Source: Dactylorhiza incarnata (taxonomy: Eukaryota > Streptophyta > Magnoliopsida > Asparagales > Orchidaceae). Taken from it: DNA of 64,000 nucleotides. The notes under the pieces were generated by a model. The model saw only the letters and a program-made list of their open reading frames with translations. It searched no databases and was not told the DNA's origin. The position numbers and the translations under genes were made by a program. Positions 10,009 through 22,236 of the stretch are shown here, piece after piece (the stretch's first letter is position 1; each line of letters opens with the position of its first letter). The stretch covers positions 930,001 to 994,000 of the forward strand of contig JAWHQI010000503.1 in NCBI GenBank assembly GCA_033032865.1. The letters run 5' to 3'.

Positions 10009-13000
10009 GTGTGTTGGCAGGCTAAGGACAAGGAAGACATGTGATACTTGGACTCAGGCTATTCTAAGCACATGACGGACGATAAAGCAAAGTTCCTTAG
10101 CCTCACAAAGAAGAAAGGAGGAACGGTGACATTCGGTGACAACGAAAAAGGAAGAATCTTAGGCACTGGTACAGTGGGTAACGACTCTTTCTCTCTTACA
10201 AACATTTTATATGTAGAAGGCTTAAAACACAACTTAATTTCTATTAATCAACTCTGCGATAAAGGTCTTAATGTGCTATTTGAGTCTTCTACTAATTTGT
10301 GCAAAATTATAGATCCTAAGACTAATAATATTGTACTCACAGCACCAAGAATTTATAATGTCTATTTAATTTCTTTTCATGATCTATCACGCGTGTCACT
10401 AAAATGTATAATTACAAAAATGAAGAACTAGAATTATGACATAGGCGTCTTGATCACACTAGCACCAAGTTGATCTTAAAATTGTCAAAAAATAAAATAA
10501 TAAAGGGTTTACCAATGCTTAATGGAAATCTATCCACTTTATGTCCGCCATGCCAAAAGGAAAAATTTTCTAAAACATCTTTTAAAAACAAAAATGAAAT
10601 GTCCACCACTAGACCTCTATAACTAATTCACATGGATCTATTTGGGCCAATTAGCACTTGTAGTCTATGTGGTAAAAAGTACACATTTGTTTTAATTGAT
10701 GATTTTTCTAGATTTACTTGGACATTATTTCTTACCTCCAAATTCGATGCTTTTTTGAATTTACTAAACTATGCAATCGCATTCAAAAGGAATTAGAATT
10801 AAAAATTAAGTGCATTAGCTCAGATCATGAAGAGGAATTTGAAAACGATAGTTTCACCACTTTTTGTAATAATCTAGGTATTAAACACGAATTTTTCGCT
10901 CCACGCACCCCCAACAAAATAGTGTGGTGGTGTGGAAAAGTAGAACCCTTCAGGAACTCGCACGCACTATGCTATCCGAGTATGGGTTGCCTAGATCCTT
11001 TTGGGCTGAAGCTGTAAATGTATCTTGTTATGTCATAAATTGAGTCATGCGTCGCCCAATCCTAAAATTAACTCCATATGAATTATATTACAAAAAGAAA
11101 CCTAGTGTATCTTACTTTCATGTTTTTGGATGTCAATGTTTTATCTTAAACACCAAAGATGCTTTAGCAAAATTTGATGAAAAATGTGATGAAAGAATAT
11201 TTCTTGGTTACTCTTCAACTAGTAAAGCATATAGGATATACAATAAAAAGTCTTAAAAGGTTGAAGAGTCCATTCATGTGAAGTTTGATGAATTTGTTCC
11301 TTGTGTAGATTCTAATAGTGTAGGAAAGGAAGATGAACCATCCTTACCCTCGGAGGATGATAATGTTGAACTACTTGGAGGTGACAAAGAAATGGAGATG
11401 GTACAAGAAGAGTTTGTGCCGCCAAGTGACTTATATTCACAAAAGATCATCCAAGGGAACTTGTCATTAGAGAACCATCTATTGGGGTAAGAACTCGATC
11501 TTCTCTTCATGAAACATTTTCAAACCTTTGCTTTGTTTCCGAAATTGAACCTAAAAACGTTTCAATCGCTTTAAATGACAAATTTTGGTTTTTGGCTATA
11601 AATGAAGAGTTATATCATTTTGAAAGAAATAAAGTTTGGAACCTAGTAAAACGATCATCTAATCATCACGTTGTTGGCGTAAAATGGATTTTTAAAAATA
11701 AATTAGATGGTGAATATAGGATTACAAGAAATAAAGCTCGCTTAGTCGCACAAGGCTTTTCTCAAATCGAGGGGGTAACTTTCGCACCCATTGCTCGCTT
11801 AGAATCTATACGAATATTTTTGGCATTTGCGATATTTAAAAGGATAAAATTATTCTAAATGGATGTTAAAAGTATTTTTTTAATCGGGTTTATAAAAGAA
11901 GAAGTTTATGTAGAACAACCCCCCGGTTTTATAAATGAAAATTTTCCAAATCATGTTTATAAATTAAATTAAGCGCTTTATGGTTTAAAACAAGCGCCCC
12001 ATGCATGGTATGATAGACTTACATCAATTTTGTTAAAGCACGGTTATGTCATGAGAAGTGCTGACAACACATTCTTCATTAAGTATAAAAATAACGATTT
12101 AATTAATTTACAAATATATGTTGATGATATCATTTTTGGAGCCACTAATAAAGAGTTGTGTACTGAAGTAGTCTTAGTAATGAAAAATGAATTTGAAATA
12201 AGCCTTGTAGGAGAACTTTCTTACTTTCTTGGTTTTCAAATCTCACAACGAAATGATTGTATCTTTATTTGCCAAACAAAATATGTTCGCGATATGCTTA
12301 AACGTTTTGGATTTGAAAATCTTAAACAAGCTTCTACACCTATGAGTGCTTCTTCAAAATTAGGAAATGATGAATCTGGAATTTCTATCGAGCAAACTTT
12401 ATATAGAGGCTGGGTATGATTGGATCCCTTCTTTACTTAAGTGACCAGATATAATGTTTGTCATTTGCTTATGTGCTAGATTTCAAGCTAATCATAAAGA
12501 ATCTCATTTAAAAGCGGTCAAACGAATTTTCAGATATTTAATCGGATCATCTAATCTAGGCATATGGTATCCTTATAATGATTCATTTATTTTACATGGA
12601 TATTCCGACTCTGATTATGTTGGGTGTTCACTAGATCGTAAAAGCACAAGCGGCACATGTCACTTCTTAGGTCCCTCGCTAGTTGCTTGGTCGAGTAGGA
12701 AACATAATTCTGTTGCCCTCTCCACTACCAAGGCCGAATATGTCGCACTAGAAAGTTGTTGTGCACAAGCCCTTTGGATAAGTCTAACACTAGACGACTT
12801 TGGGGTGCATCTAAAAATATTGAATTAAAACGTGACAACAAAAGTGCAATTGATCTAACAAACAATCTCATTCATCATTCACGATCAAAACACATATATG
12901 CGCGTCATCATTTTATTAGGGATCATATTAAGAAAGAACATGTGAGTGTTAGCTTCATAGGCACAGAATCCTAACTTGCAGACATATTCACAAAACCTCT

Positions 13001-13061
13001 CCCCGATGCTCGGTTCAACATGCTTAGACTAGAATTGGGAGTCTTAGATATATCAAATTAA
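10009..13061 (+). pseudogene. pol: B pol: protease, integrase, RT, RNase H (decayed)
   Basis: The usual Copia order is readable in several frames. The protease D-S-G motif (YLDSGYSKH) is near 10045, preceded by a Trp-to-TGA change. Integrase covers about 10440-11260; its second catalytic region reads SDHEEEFEN where D keeps SDHGGDF. An acidic linker follows. RT covers about 11580-12420, with YVDDIIFG near 12115. RNase H covers about 12580-13010, with YSDSDYVGC and STTKAEY. The frame ends at TAA 13059-13061. Many stops and frameshifts make it inactive. It is clearly related to D pol but more decayed. Confidence 0.88.
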
Positions 13062-13149
13062 GTCAATAAATTTTTAGTTTGGGTAGAAACCAATAAACAC
13101 CTAAATATCTTAAGAAATGGAGGTTTGGGATGTCACCCCATCATATCTC
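13062..13149 (+). other. B 3' noncoding region, first segment
   Basis: AT-rich sequence after the RNase H stop, ending in the target duplication ATCTC (13145-13149) made by C. It continues at 18531. Confidence 0.8.
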
Positions 13150-13756
13150 TGTTGGAGTTGGGGAACACTTCTGGTCAGGGTTCTTCGAACGACATACGAC
13201 GAACAGAGAAGGGTTCGTCGAACTCCGCCTGCGTTCGTCGAACGGGTCCTTAAGTATTGCCGTCTCAGCGGATGCTGCTGAACTGTCTCAGCGGATGTTG
13301 CTAAATCGTCTCAGCGGGTATACATGCCGTCTCAGCGGATGTTGCTGAACTGTCTCAGTGGATTTACATGCCGTCTCAGCAGATGTTGTTGAACCGTCTC
13401 AGCGGTTGTTGTTCTGAACCCGGTTTGGCGCCCTATTTAAAGGGTGCGTAACCCTGGTTTAGGGTTAAGCCTAAGAGAGTGCAATAGTGTTTTTTGCGCG
13501 GTTGTCCTTGGCGGCAGTTCCTCTGTTCTTGTCTGAAGAGGGTTGAGTGAGGTAGGATCGGTTCTTCTTGATCCTTGTAACCTTGTAAGCTGTAATCCGA
13601 TTTGGTGATTAGAACATCGTGAAGAGGAAGGGGAGAGGGGACGTAGCCCGGATTGGGGTGAACATCTGTAGATTTGTGTGTCTTCTGTGATTGATCTGTT
13701 ATTCTTGTGAATTTTTCTTTCGAATATCTCGTCTCGGCACACCCTATTTCTTTACA
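13150..13756 (+). repeat. 5' LTR of C
   Basis: Begins TGTTGGAGTTGGGG and ends CTTTACA; 607 bp. The partner is 661 bp, mainly because it carries an extra GTTCGTCGAAC-type unit (17900-17960). The TATA is CTATTTAAAGG at 13433-13443, directly after the repeat cluster. Confidence 0.93.
13181..13443 (+). promoter_or_regulatory. C U3 repeats and TATA
   Basis: GTTCGTCGAAC-type units (13181-13250) are followed by five to six copies of a CCGTCTCAGCGGATGTTGCT-type unit (13258-13410). TATA CTATTTAAAGG comes about 25 bases later. Tandem U3 repeats of this kind are known enhancers in Tnt1-like elements. The same set is at 17895-18190. Confidence 0.8.
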
Positions 13757-13758
13757 TT

Positions 13759-13770
13759 TGGTATCAGAGC
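13759..13770 (+). promoter_or_regulatory. Primer binding site of C (initiator tRNA-Met)
   Basis: TGGTATCAGAGC, a perfect plant Copia primer site, two bases after the LTR end. Confidence 0.95.
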
Positions 13771-13789
13771 TAGGTTCTTGATCCTGGAA

Positions 13790-16700
13790 ATGGGTTCTGG
13801 CGGCGTGCGGATCGAGATCGAGAAATTTGACGGAAGTCGATTCGATCTATGGAAGATGAAGATGGAGGATATGTTGATTGATCGAGATCTATGGTCTGCG
13901 ATCGAAGATGATCCTCCCGTTGCTAAGATTGGAGAGAAGGATGCGAGCACATCGAAGGGAGAATCTGCAGAGGCGATTGCAGTGGTTACAACGGAGGCTA
14001 CGGCCTGGATGAAAACAGATCGGAAGGCTAAGGGCCTGATCCGGTTATTCCTAGCAGATTCAATCTTGACTAACGTCATGGAGGAGACTTCAGCACGAAG
14101 TCTGTGGCGTAAGTTGGAATCCCTTTACCAGAGCAAGTCCCTGGTAAACAAATTGCTATTGAGGAAGAAGTGGTATAAACTTCGGATGCACGAGGGCGAT
14201 TCGTTTTCAGAGCACTTGACTCAATTCAATACCATTGTGAGTCAGTTAATCTCTAATGGTGAGAAGATCTCAGATGAGGATAGATCCATCACCTTGTTGT
14301 GCTCGCTGCCAGATTCATGGGACAATCTAATTGTCGTGATTGGGGGGAGTGGATACAAGGAACTGTCATATGATACTATATGTGCAGCTCTTTTATCTGA
14401 GGAGACCAGGAGAGGAGGTTCTGAGGTGACAAGCAAAGGTGCTTTGAGTATATCTAGATCCCGTCCTCAACGAAGGGAGAACAAGCATGGTGGATATCGA
14501 GATAAGTCTCGAGGTAGATCCAAGAGCCAGGAGAGGGAGAAGGGTAAGAAGCCCGTTCGGTGCTGGAAGTGCAATGAGACTGGTCATGTGAAGTCTCAAT
14601 GTCCGAACAAGGCCGTTCAGAACAAGGAGACACCGACAACTTCTGGTACGAAGAAGGAGGGCGATGGCGGTGACATGTACATCGCTGCTGCGTGCATTGC
14701 TCAGAGAGATTCTGATATGTGATATGTAGACACAGGAGCATCATACCACATGACCCCTCATAGGCACTGGTTCTGTGAGTATGAGAGGTTTGATGGTGGA
14801 GATGTCATGCTGGGTGATGATTCTGCTGTGCAGATTATTGGGCGTGGCAAGGTGATGTTGATGTTGTCTAATAGGATCACAAGGTCTCTTCTCAATGTGA
14901 TGCACATTCCAGGGATGAGTAGGAATCTAATCTCGGTGGGTTCCATGGCGGATGCAGGAGTGCACTTCAGCTGTGACAAGCAATCTTGCAAGATGACAAG
15001 AGGGCGAATGGTGATTGCCAGTGGAGTGAGACATGGAACACTGTATACTCTGCTTGCTGATACAATGGTTCCAAGTGGGGCTCTTATTTCTGAGAGCCAG
15101 GAGGTTGACCAGGAGGAGGTTTCCAGGCTGTGGCATCATCGGCTTGGGCATATCAGTGAGAAGGGGATGTCAGTCGTGGCATCTGGTCAGATGGTGGAAG
15201 GGGTGCCGGAGTGCTCCACAAGCTTTGGGTTCTGTGAGCATTGCCTGCTTAGCAAACAGAATAGAGTAAGCTTTCGTGCGACGAGCACGAGGGCAACTGA
15301 AGTGTTGGAGTTGATACACAGTGATGTGTTTGGGCCAACTCCAACTCCATCTCTTGGCGGCGCAAGGTACTATGTGTCCTTTATTGATGACCTCTCACGT
15401 TACTCCTAGATCTATTTTCTCAGGTCCAAGTCAGAGGTTCTAGACAGGTTTAAGGAATTTAAGAACCTGGTGGAGAACCAGTTGGAGAGAAAGGTGAAGG
15501 TCCTCCGTTCTGAAAATGGAGGTGAGTACTGCTCTGATGCTTTTGAGCGGTACTATACTGAGCAGGGGATTGCACGGCAGAAGACCACACCGTACACTCC
15601 AGAGCAGAATGGAGTGTCGGAGAGGCTGAACAGAACCTTGATGGAGAAGGCCAGGTGCATGCTCAGTTGGGCAGGCTTGGGGAAGGAGTTCTGGGCTGAA
15701 GCAGTGGTGACTGCAAATTACCTGAAGAACAGGTCCCCTACATCTGCTGTGGAGGGATGTACACCCATTGAAGCCATCTTCAAGAGAAAGCCAAATTTGG
15801 CCTATGCTCATGTGTTTGGGTGTGATGCATATGTTCACATTCCAAAGGAGAAGAGAGGGAAACTTGATGTTAAATCTGAGAAGTGCATCTTTGTGGGTTA
15901 CAAAGAAGGCATAAAAGGGTACAAGCTTTGGAACCCTGTGACCAGGACTATAACATTCAGCAAGGATGTGGTGTTTCATGAAACCAGTCCACAGGCAGTC
16001 ACACAAGCTGAGAAGACTAAAGAAGCAGAGAAAGAGACAGTGGTGGTGGAAGGAAGTTTTGAGAAAGGAGCTACTATTGTTGGGACTGAATCTGATTCTG
16101 AATCAGATGATTTGGAGGTGGTGAGAAGTGCTGATGAGTCAGAAGATGAAGCTGAGGAAATTCCACTGATGAGGAGATCAACAAGGGAAAGAAGGGCACC
16201 AGTGAGATATACCCAATGTGCAGTGGCTGCACAATGTTGCCTGAGTATGCTTGGTGAAGATCCAACCTTTGCCAGTGATGCTAGATCAAGGGCTGATTCA
16301 AATCAGTGGGAGCTAGCCATGGTGGATGAAATGGAGTCTCTGAGGAAGAATCAGACTTGGTGTCTATGTAAGCTTCCAAAGGGGAGGAAGGCCATTGGAA
16401 GCAAATGGGTTTTCAAGCAGAAGGTGAAGGGTTATGACACTGTGGAGAAATACAAGGCAAGGTTGGTTGCAAAGGGATTCTCCCAGGTCGAAGGTGTTGA
16501 TTATGATGAGATCTTCTCACCGGTAGCCAAGATGACGTCGATCAGATTGGTACTCTCTATTGCGGTAGCGCATGACTTAGAGATCGAGCAGATGGATGTG
16601 AAGATGGCATTTCTTCACGGTGATCTGGAGGAGGAGATATACATGAAGCAGCCGGAAGGATTCGAAACCAAGGGCAAGGAGGATCAGGTTTGCAGGCTGA

Positions 16701-18001
16701 AGAAGTCCCTGTATGGACTAAAACAATCTCCGAGGATGTGGTACCAGAAATTCGACACCTACATGCTGGAGTTAGGTTTTGAAAGATCGAATTCGGACCA
16801 ATGTGTGTACATCCAGAGAAAGGGAGAGCAGTTCATCTTCCTGACACTTTATGTAGATGATATGCTACTGGTGGGCAATAGTGTCAGGATGATCCAACAA
16901 GTGAAGAAGCTGCTCTCAGCCAAATTCGAGATGAAGGATTTGGGGCCAGCAAGTGTCATCTTGGGAATGCAGATTTCCTGGGATCGAAGTAAGAAGAAGC
17001 TTTGGTTGGGGAAGCAGAGGTACGTCGAGGAGATGTTGAAGAAGTTCAATATGACGGACTGCAAGCCAGTGGGTGCACCAATGCCAGTTGGGTGCAAGTT
17101 ATCTGCAGAGTTGAGCCCGGTGACACATGATGAGGTCGCGAAGGTCCCTTATGCTAGTGTTGTGGGAAGCTTGATGTACGCCATGGTCTGCACTCGCCCT
17201 GACATTGCTCAAGCAGTGGGAGTGTTGAGTCGGTATATAGCTACACCAGGAAAGGAACAATAGAACGCTGTGAAGCGTGTGTTCAGGTATCTCCGAGGAA
17301 CTTAGAATTACTTCCTATGTTTTGAAGGAGTTGGTGAAGGAGGAGTCCTGGATGTGGTTGGGCACGTGGACTCGGATTGGGGAGGTGATCTGGATAGCAG
17401 GAGATCCACCAGTGGGTACGTGTTCACACTGTTTGGAGGTGCAATCGGTTGGATGAGTTGGAGGCAATGCGTGGTGGCACTCTCGTCGATGAAAGCAGAG
17501 TACATGGCTCTTACTCATGCAAGCAAGGATGCCATATGGCTGAGGAGGCTAAGTTTGGAGCTCGGGTTTGAGCAGGGGCCAGTGAAACTATGGTGTGACA
17601 ACCAAGGGGCTATTCAGCTAGCCAAGAATATAGCCTTCCACACACGACCCAAACACATTGACATCCAGTATCATTTCATCCCGGAGAGGGTGGAGAAGAA
17701 GGTAGTTCGACTGGAGAAGGTGGACACGATGGAGAACAACTCTGATTTTCTTACCAAGGCGGTTCCTGTTGCCAAATTTCAGTGGTGTGCAACGGCCGTA
17801 GGGTTGAAGAGGAAGGTTGGAGGAGCAGCTCTCATCGGAGGAAGATGTTCACTAAGTGGGAGAATGTTGGAGTTGGGGAACACTTCTAATCAGGGTTGGT
17901 CGAACGACGTTCGACTAACGGAGAAGGGTTTGTCGAACGGCATTCGACGAACGGAGAAGGGTTCGTCGAACTCCGTCTGCGTTCGTCGAACGGGTCCTTA
18001 A
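13790..18001 (+). pseudogene. gag-pol: C Gag-Pol polyprotein, one frame with four internal stops
   Basis: From the ATG at 13790 a single frame encodes Gag (capsid, Arg/Lys-rich linker, knuckle CWKCNETGHVKSQC near 14562), protease (YVDTGASYHM, 14723), the pre-integrase LWHHRLGH region (15130), integrase (catalytic Asp in HSDVFGP, NGGEY and NGVSERLNR), RT (YVDD at 16850-16861) and RNase H (VDSDWGGD, SSMKAEY). Stops interrupt it: TGA 14720, TAG 15407, TAG 17261 and TAG 17303. The first three lie where the family has Trp, so each is a G-to-A change. The frame has no stop before the 3' LTR and runs about 45 codons into it, to TAA 17999-18001. Confidence 0.93.
17852..17864 (+). promoter_or_regulatory. 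Polypurine tract of C
   Basis: AAGTGGGAGAA directly precedes TGTTGG of the 3' LTR; it primes plus-strand synthesis. Confidence 0.8.
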
Positions 18002-18525
18002 GTAATGCCGTCTCAGCGGATGCTGCTGAACTATCTCAGCGGATATACATGCCGTCTCAGCGGATGTTGCTGAATCGTCTCAGCGGGTATACATGCCGTC
18101 TCAGCGGATGTTGCTGAACTGTCTCAGCGGATTTACGTGCCATCTCAGCGGATGTTGTTGAACCGTCTCAGCGGATGTTGTTCTGAGCCCGGTTTGGCGC
18201 CCTATTTAAAGGGTGCGTAACCCTGGTTTAGGGTTAAACCTAAGAGAGTGCAACAGTGTTTTTTGCGCGGTTGTCCTTGGCGGCGGTTCCTCTGTTCTTG
18301 TCTGAAGAGGGTTGAGTGAGGTATGATCGATTCTTCTTGATCCTTGTAACCTTGTAAGCTGTAATCCGATTTGGTGATTAGAACATCGTGAAGAGGAAGG
18401 GGAGAGGGGACGTAGCCCGGATTGGGGTGAACCTCTGTAGATCTGTGTGTCTTCTGTGATTGATCTGTTCTTCTTGTGAATTTATCTTTCGAATTTCTCG
18501 TCTCGGCACCCCCTATTGTTTTACA
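17865..18525 (+). repeat. 3' LTR of C
   Basis: Matches the 5' LTR apart from scattered substitutions and an extra repeat unit near 17900-17960. It ends TTTTACA, followed by target duplication ATCTC (18526-18530). The TATA is near 18208. Confidence 0.93.
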
Positions 18526-18530
18526 ATCTC

Positions 18531-19498
18531 CTAGTACCAGTGCGAACCCTTCATAGGGTAGACCTCGGGAAGTCCAATATCCACTTTAAATTGCTAAGTC
18601 CAACTAAAGTCTCACAAAGATCAAAAGTAATTATAGACTCAGACATTCTCCTGAAATAACTTACAAGAAAATTATCATATATCTTAAATCATGAATCTAT
18701 CTGCATCACCATCATCAAAATTGAACTGAAAAGCACTAACGCTTGGAGTTATCAATAACGCACCGTGTTAGCATTTTCTCTTTATAATTGAAATATTTCT
18801 GCTTATCAATTTGTATATCATTATATATCTATGTTTACATCTTAATTACTTTTTCATTACCAGAAAAATCAAAAACAAATATAAAATATAAAAACCATTT
18901 CAAAACTACCAAAAATTTGCTTAAATAGCCTTCTAATCCTCTCCAAATTCTCTGAAATTTCTACACTGAGAAGGTCTATATACATACTCCCTATTCCAAA
19001 GAATTTTTTTTTTCAAAAATCTCAATAAATAGTGTCATGTTTAGGCGTTGAGTAGTTAACGCCAGGCGTTATCTCTTTTGGCCATATTGAATTTTTATTT
19101 TTTTATAATATTCCTGGTATTTTTCTAATGAATTTTCTCAGTTTATTTTCTCTGATTTCAAATTATTTTGTTCTTACTCTGTTAATTTTATTCCAAAATA
19201 CAAAAAAAAACTAAATAAATCAAAATGCTCAAAAATATGTTTTTGTCATTTTTTTAAATATTTACAAAATTATAGTTTGACTATATATTACTTCACAAGA
19301 GCAAACATTTTAATTATTTTGTTTCAAATGGTCAAAATTGATTAGGCATACACTTAAAGATTTTCTTCAATGTCTAATTTTAATTTCAAATTTTCTAAAC
19401 ATTATTTTATCTTGACATGTCTTGACCTTAATCTGATTATGTGCAATGAAATAATTTATAGAAAACTGTGTATGATTGTCTAGCATGCCACTAAGTAT
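18531..19498 (+). other. B 3' noncoding region, second segment, with leftover boxes
   Basis: AT-rich sequence with no convincing reading frame. Two clusters of the B family box remain: 18734-18772 (CACTAACGCTTGG, ATAACGCACCGTGTTAGC) and 19042-19073 (TAGGCGTTG, TTAACGCCAGGCGTTA). On the minus strand the second is followed about ten bases on by CTATTTATTG (19032-19023), the same order as D's antisense promoter. The roughly 250 bases between the clusters have no gene. It ends with AGTAT (19494-19498), the duplication made by D. Confidence 0.7.
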
Positions 19499-20768
19499 TG
19501 TTGGATCTTGAGGCGCCCTTAGAGGGGGGGGGGGGGGTGAATAAGGGCCTTTTAAAAATATGATTTTTACTTAAGAATTTTAAAACAACTTTTACTTTTC
19601 TTAAAAGTTACTTATAAAAAAAAATTTCAAACTAATGTAATTTTTAGAATAAATTCAAACACAAATTTCTAAGTTAAAGATTAAACAACCATATTTTCAA
19701 TTAAAGAAAAAATCATAACTTTATAATTATGAAAATCACATACAAATAATATGATCTTAACAATGCTTAAGATCAAGGCACAAATATGATAATAACCCTT
19801 TTACAATTTGTGTTTACCAATCCTTCTCCCAAGGATCGGAAGACTATCACTTGTCTCTCTCTAGACCAAGCCCAAGCCTATCCTCTAGATCTTCCCAAGA
19901 TCTAGACGTAGCACACAAGGCCACGATTTCCCACCAAGCCTCGCAAGGACTTGGACGCTCCGTACAAGGAAGCAATTTTCCCCTAAGCCACGCAAGGACT
20001 TAGACGTCACGCACAAGGAGATGATTTCCCTACGAATACAAAATGAAATGTATATAAATGAAAATACAATATGAAAAGAACAACTCCCTAGAAATTCAGA
20101 TCTCTGAAAGGAAGGTTGAAGCCTCGAGATGATCGTTGATGAAGAAGCGCGCCCGATCTCGTCTTCAATCTCAATCCTTCTAAGCACAAATGGGAGTTGA
20201 TGAGGTTCTGGAGCTCTCTGGTTCGTATGCACTCAGGAAGGGACTTGAAATTTTCAATGCTTGGAATGCACGAACAAAATGAGCCAATATATAGAAATTC
20301 ACTGTCGCCTGGGAGACATCGACTGTCGGAATTTCCGACAGCGCTAAACTGTCACTCGTAGTGCTGTCGTGCGGGCAGTTGTTGTAACCTCCGAGCTGTC
20401 GCCTGGGCGATATCGATGTCGGATTTCCGACAGCGCAAAACTGCCGCTCGTAATGCTATCGTGCGGGCAGTTGCTGTAACCTCCGAGCTGTCGCCTGGGC
20501 GACATCGATGTCGGATTTCCGACAGCGCAAAACTGCCGCTCGTCGTGTTGCTGTGGGAGAAGTTGTTGTAACTTCTCTGCTGTCGCCTGGGCGACATCAG
20601 CTGTCGGAAAATTCCGACAGTGAAAATTTCATACTCTCAAATTGAGCTCCAGCAGAATTGTGAACATCTCATACCTGTTACCTGCACACCATTAATAAAA
20701 ATAGAATCAAATACAAACGGGACTTCGTTATTATCAAAACGGAAGAGTGCGAAACGCATGGTCCAACA
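19499..20768 (-). repeat. 3' LTR of D
   Basis: On the plus strand it starts TGTTGGATCTTGAGGC and ends GGTCCAACA; 1270 bp against 1261 in the partner, and nearly identical. It includes a G run near 19525-19538. Box pairs are at 20301-20620 and the minus-strand TATA CTATATATTGG is at 20284-20294. The 115-residue frame at 19885-20232 is LTR sequence repeated at 29823 and is not a gene. Confidence 0.93.
20284..20620 (-). promoter_or_regulatory. D U3 boxes and TATA (3' LTR copy)
   Basis: Four alternating pairs of CTGTCGCCTGGGCGACA and TGTCGGATTTCCGACA, with spacers holding a third imperfect palindrome (CTGCCGCTCG..CGGGCAG). On the minus strand the cluster ends about six bases before TATA CTATATATTGG. 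This matches the Sirevirus repeated-motif boxes with a CGG-CCG core known from the literature. Confidence 0.85.
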
Positions 20769-21026
20769 ATCTCCCCCTTTTGATAATAACAAATCCGTAT
20801 AAAAAGAAATCATGTCTATTTAGGTTGTTGATTTTAACATATGGTGTGTGCACAAAAATAACATGATATATTCCTCTTAAGAGTAATCTCCCCCTAGATG
20901 AAAGCTCCCCCTAAATGAAAGCTCCCCCTAAATATTATAGTAAATTGAAATGATGTATTGTTTAGGTTGATTATTTAGGTGTAATAGTTCTTTGATTTCT
21001 TGAATATACTTATAATTCTCCCCCTT
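20769..21026 (-). promoter_or_regulatory. D multiple polypurine tracts
   Basis: On the minus strand AAAAGGGGGAGAT abuts the 3' LTR (20781-20769). Further GGGGGAG copies lie at about 20889, 20906, 20924 and 21017. Multiple purine tracts before the 3' LTR are a known Sirevirus trait; B and F show them too. Confidence 0.85.
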
Positions 21027-21476
21027 TTGGTATTAGCAAAAGGTAATATGAAATGAATGAGTAGTTCTAAAGGGAAGAGATAGGTTGGAGAAAATAAGAG
21101 TAAGAGGAAGCACTTGTTGGGAAAATGATTGAAGTTCTTGAAGTAATAGTAGTATGTCATAGTAGTCAATAAACTCATGAATAGACGGTATAGCCATATG
21201 AAGTAATAAAATAAAATAGCTTAAACATGATTAAGGTCATTTTAAAGTATCATAGAAAGACACAATTGTGTATAGAAATTTGGAATATTTTCGGTCCAAT
21301 TCTCATGAGATGAATGTTTATATAACATAATGATGTGTACAAGTGATACTTAGATCAAACATATGAAGTTATTTAATGTACATGATCATTGGAATAGAGA
21401 ACATAATATAAGCATATAAAGACAACTTTGACCTTGAAGAGATAACATAAGAAGAATAGAATACCATTTCTCTTTT

Positions 21477-21565
21477 GCACAAGACACTTTACAATTCTTT
21501 CCAAGGTGCTTAACCTCACAATGCTTATTAAGACTTATCAGGAGGGTAAGTAGTGCTTGGTGGAG
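21477..21565 (-). other. Conserved 88-bp noncoding block (D copy)
   Basis: On the minus strand this stretch runs from CCACCAAGCACTACTTACC to GTGTCTTGTGC. It matches B 30984-31072 with only four transitions in about 88 bases, although flanking 3' sequence is unalignable by eye and the genes are far more diverged. Short complementary ends (CCAAG and CTTGG) could form a stem. No reading frame is shared. Confidence 0.75.
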
Positions 21566-22084
21566 TATCCTTGTCTTTAATTTAAACTTTTTTTTGGATC
21601 ACATATTTTGTGATATCTTAATATCGAGATATTGATAATTTTTTAATTGACCAGGGATCTCCGAATTCACTTGAATCGCAAAAGATGGTGTATATTTTGT
21701 TGTGCTAACAAATCAAGGTTGAAAGTAGTATTTATGAAGTGATATTGTATTATGTTAAAGCAAATATGATTCATGTATATATTAAATAGAAAGACATATG
21801 TATGGATCAAAAGAAGTGAACGTGATAGTTCATTATTATATATAAACAATTTCTCATACTTAGAGGCATGCGAAAACAATTTCCAATAGTCTAAACAACT
21901 AAGTAGGAGTGTCAATACGATGATAGATTGGAAATGAAATTATATAATCATGTAATAGCCATTTTTTTAAAAAATAAAAAAACACATGGTTTGGCATCAA
22001 TTCATGAGTTGTAGCATTAATAAAGACATATAACTAGTGGAAAACATCAAAGGGACCAAAAGCTGAAGATTAAGCAAATCGGGA
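21566..22084. other. D 3' region spacer
   Basis: AT-rich sequence between the conserved block and the antisense promoter. I see no gene or repeat in it. Confidence 0.6.
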
Positions 22085-22141
22085 GCTGTCGGAAATTTCC
22101 GACAGTCACTGTCGCCTGGGCGACAGCTAAAATTATAAATA
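22085..22141 (+). promoter_or_regulatory. Promoter of the D antisense gene: two boxes and TATA
   Basis: GCTGTCGGAAATTTCCGACA (22085-22104) and CTGTCGCCTGGGCGACAG (22109-22126) are followed after four bases by a TATA box (ATTATAAATA, 22132-22141). The boxes are the same pair used four times in D's LTR promoter. Transcription would start near 22165-22175, on the plus strand, opposite to D. Published Sirevirus work, as I recall, reports extra boxes 5' of the envelope gene in sense-envelope elements. Confidence 0.75.
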
Positions 22142-22236
22142 CGGCCTAAGACCGAGTCAAACCCTATTGTGCTTCATCTTCTGGACTGAAGGGAGAGAGG
22201 AAGCTGTCGGAGTTCGGCGACAACCCTAGTTTTAAG

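Larger units (their letters stand above)
13150..18525 (+). mobile_element. Element C: Tork-lineage Copia (Tnt1-related), nearly complete
   Basis: A 5.4-kb element with LTRs at 13150-13756 and 17865-18525, flanked by ATCTC at 13145-13149 and 18526-18530. It has an initiator-Met primer site, one polyprotein frame and a short purine tract. The domain order and overall similarity to Tnt1-type Gag-Pol place it in the Tork lineage. Gag and pol share a single frame from 13790, broken only by four stop codons, so it decayed recently compared with B. Confidence 0.93.

Noticed and set aside
9975..10020. Short intron instead of UAG at the gag/pol boundary in B and D
   Set aside because: GT-AG pairs exist, but the interval would be about 40 bases, below normal plant intron size.
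19885..20232. 115-residue frame, also at 29823-30170
   Set aside because: It is D LTR sequence; no domain, no conservation beyond the LTR copies.
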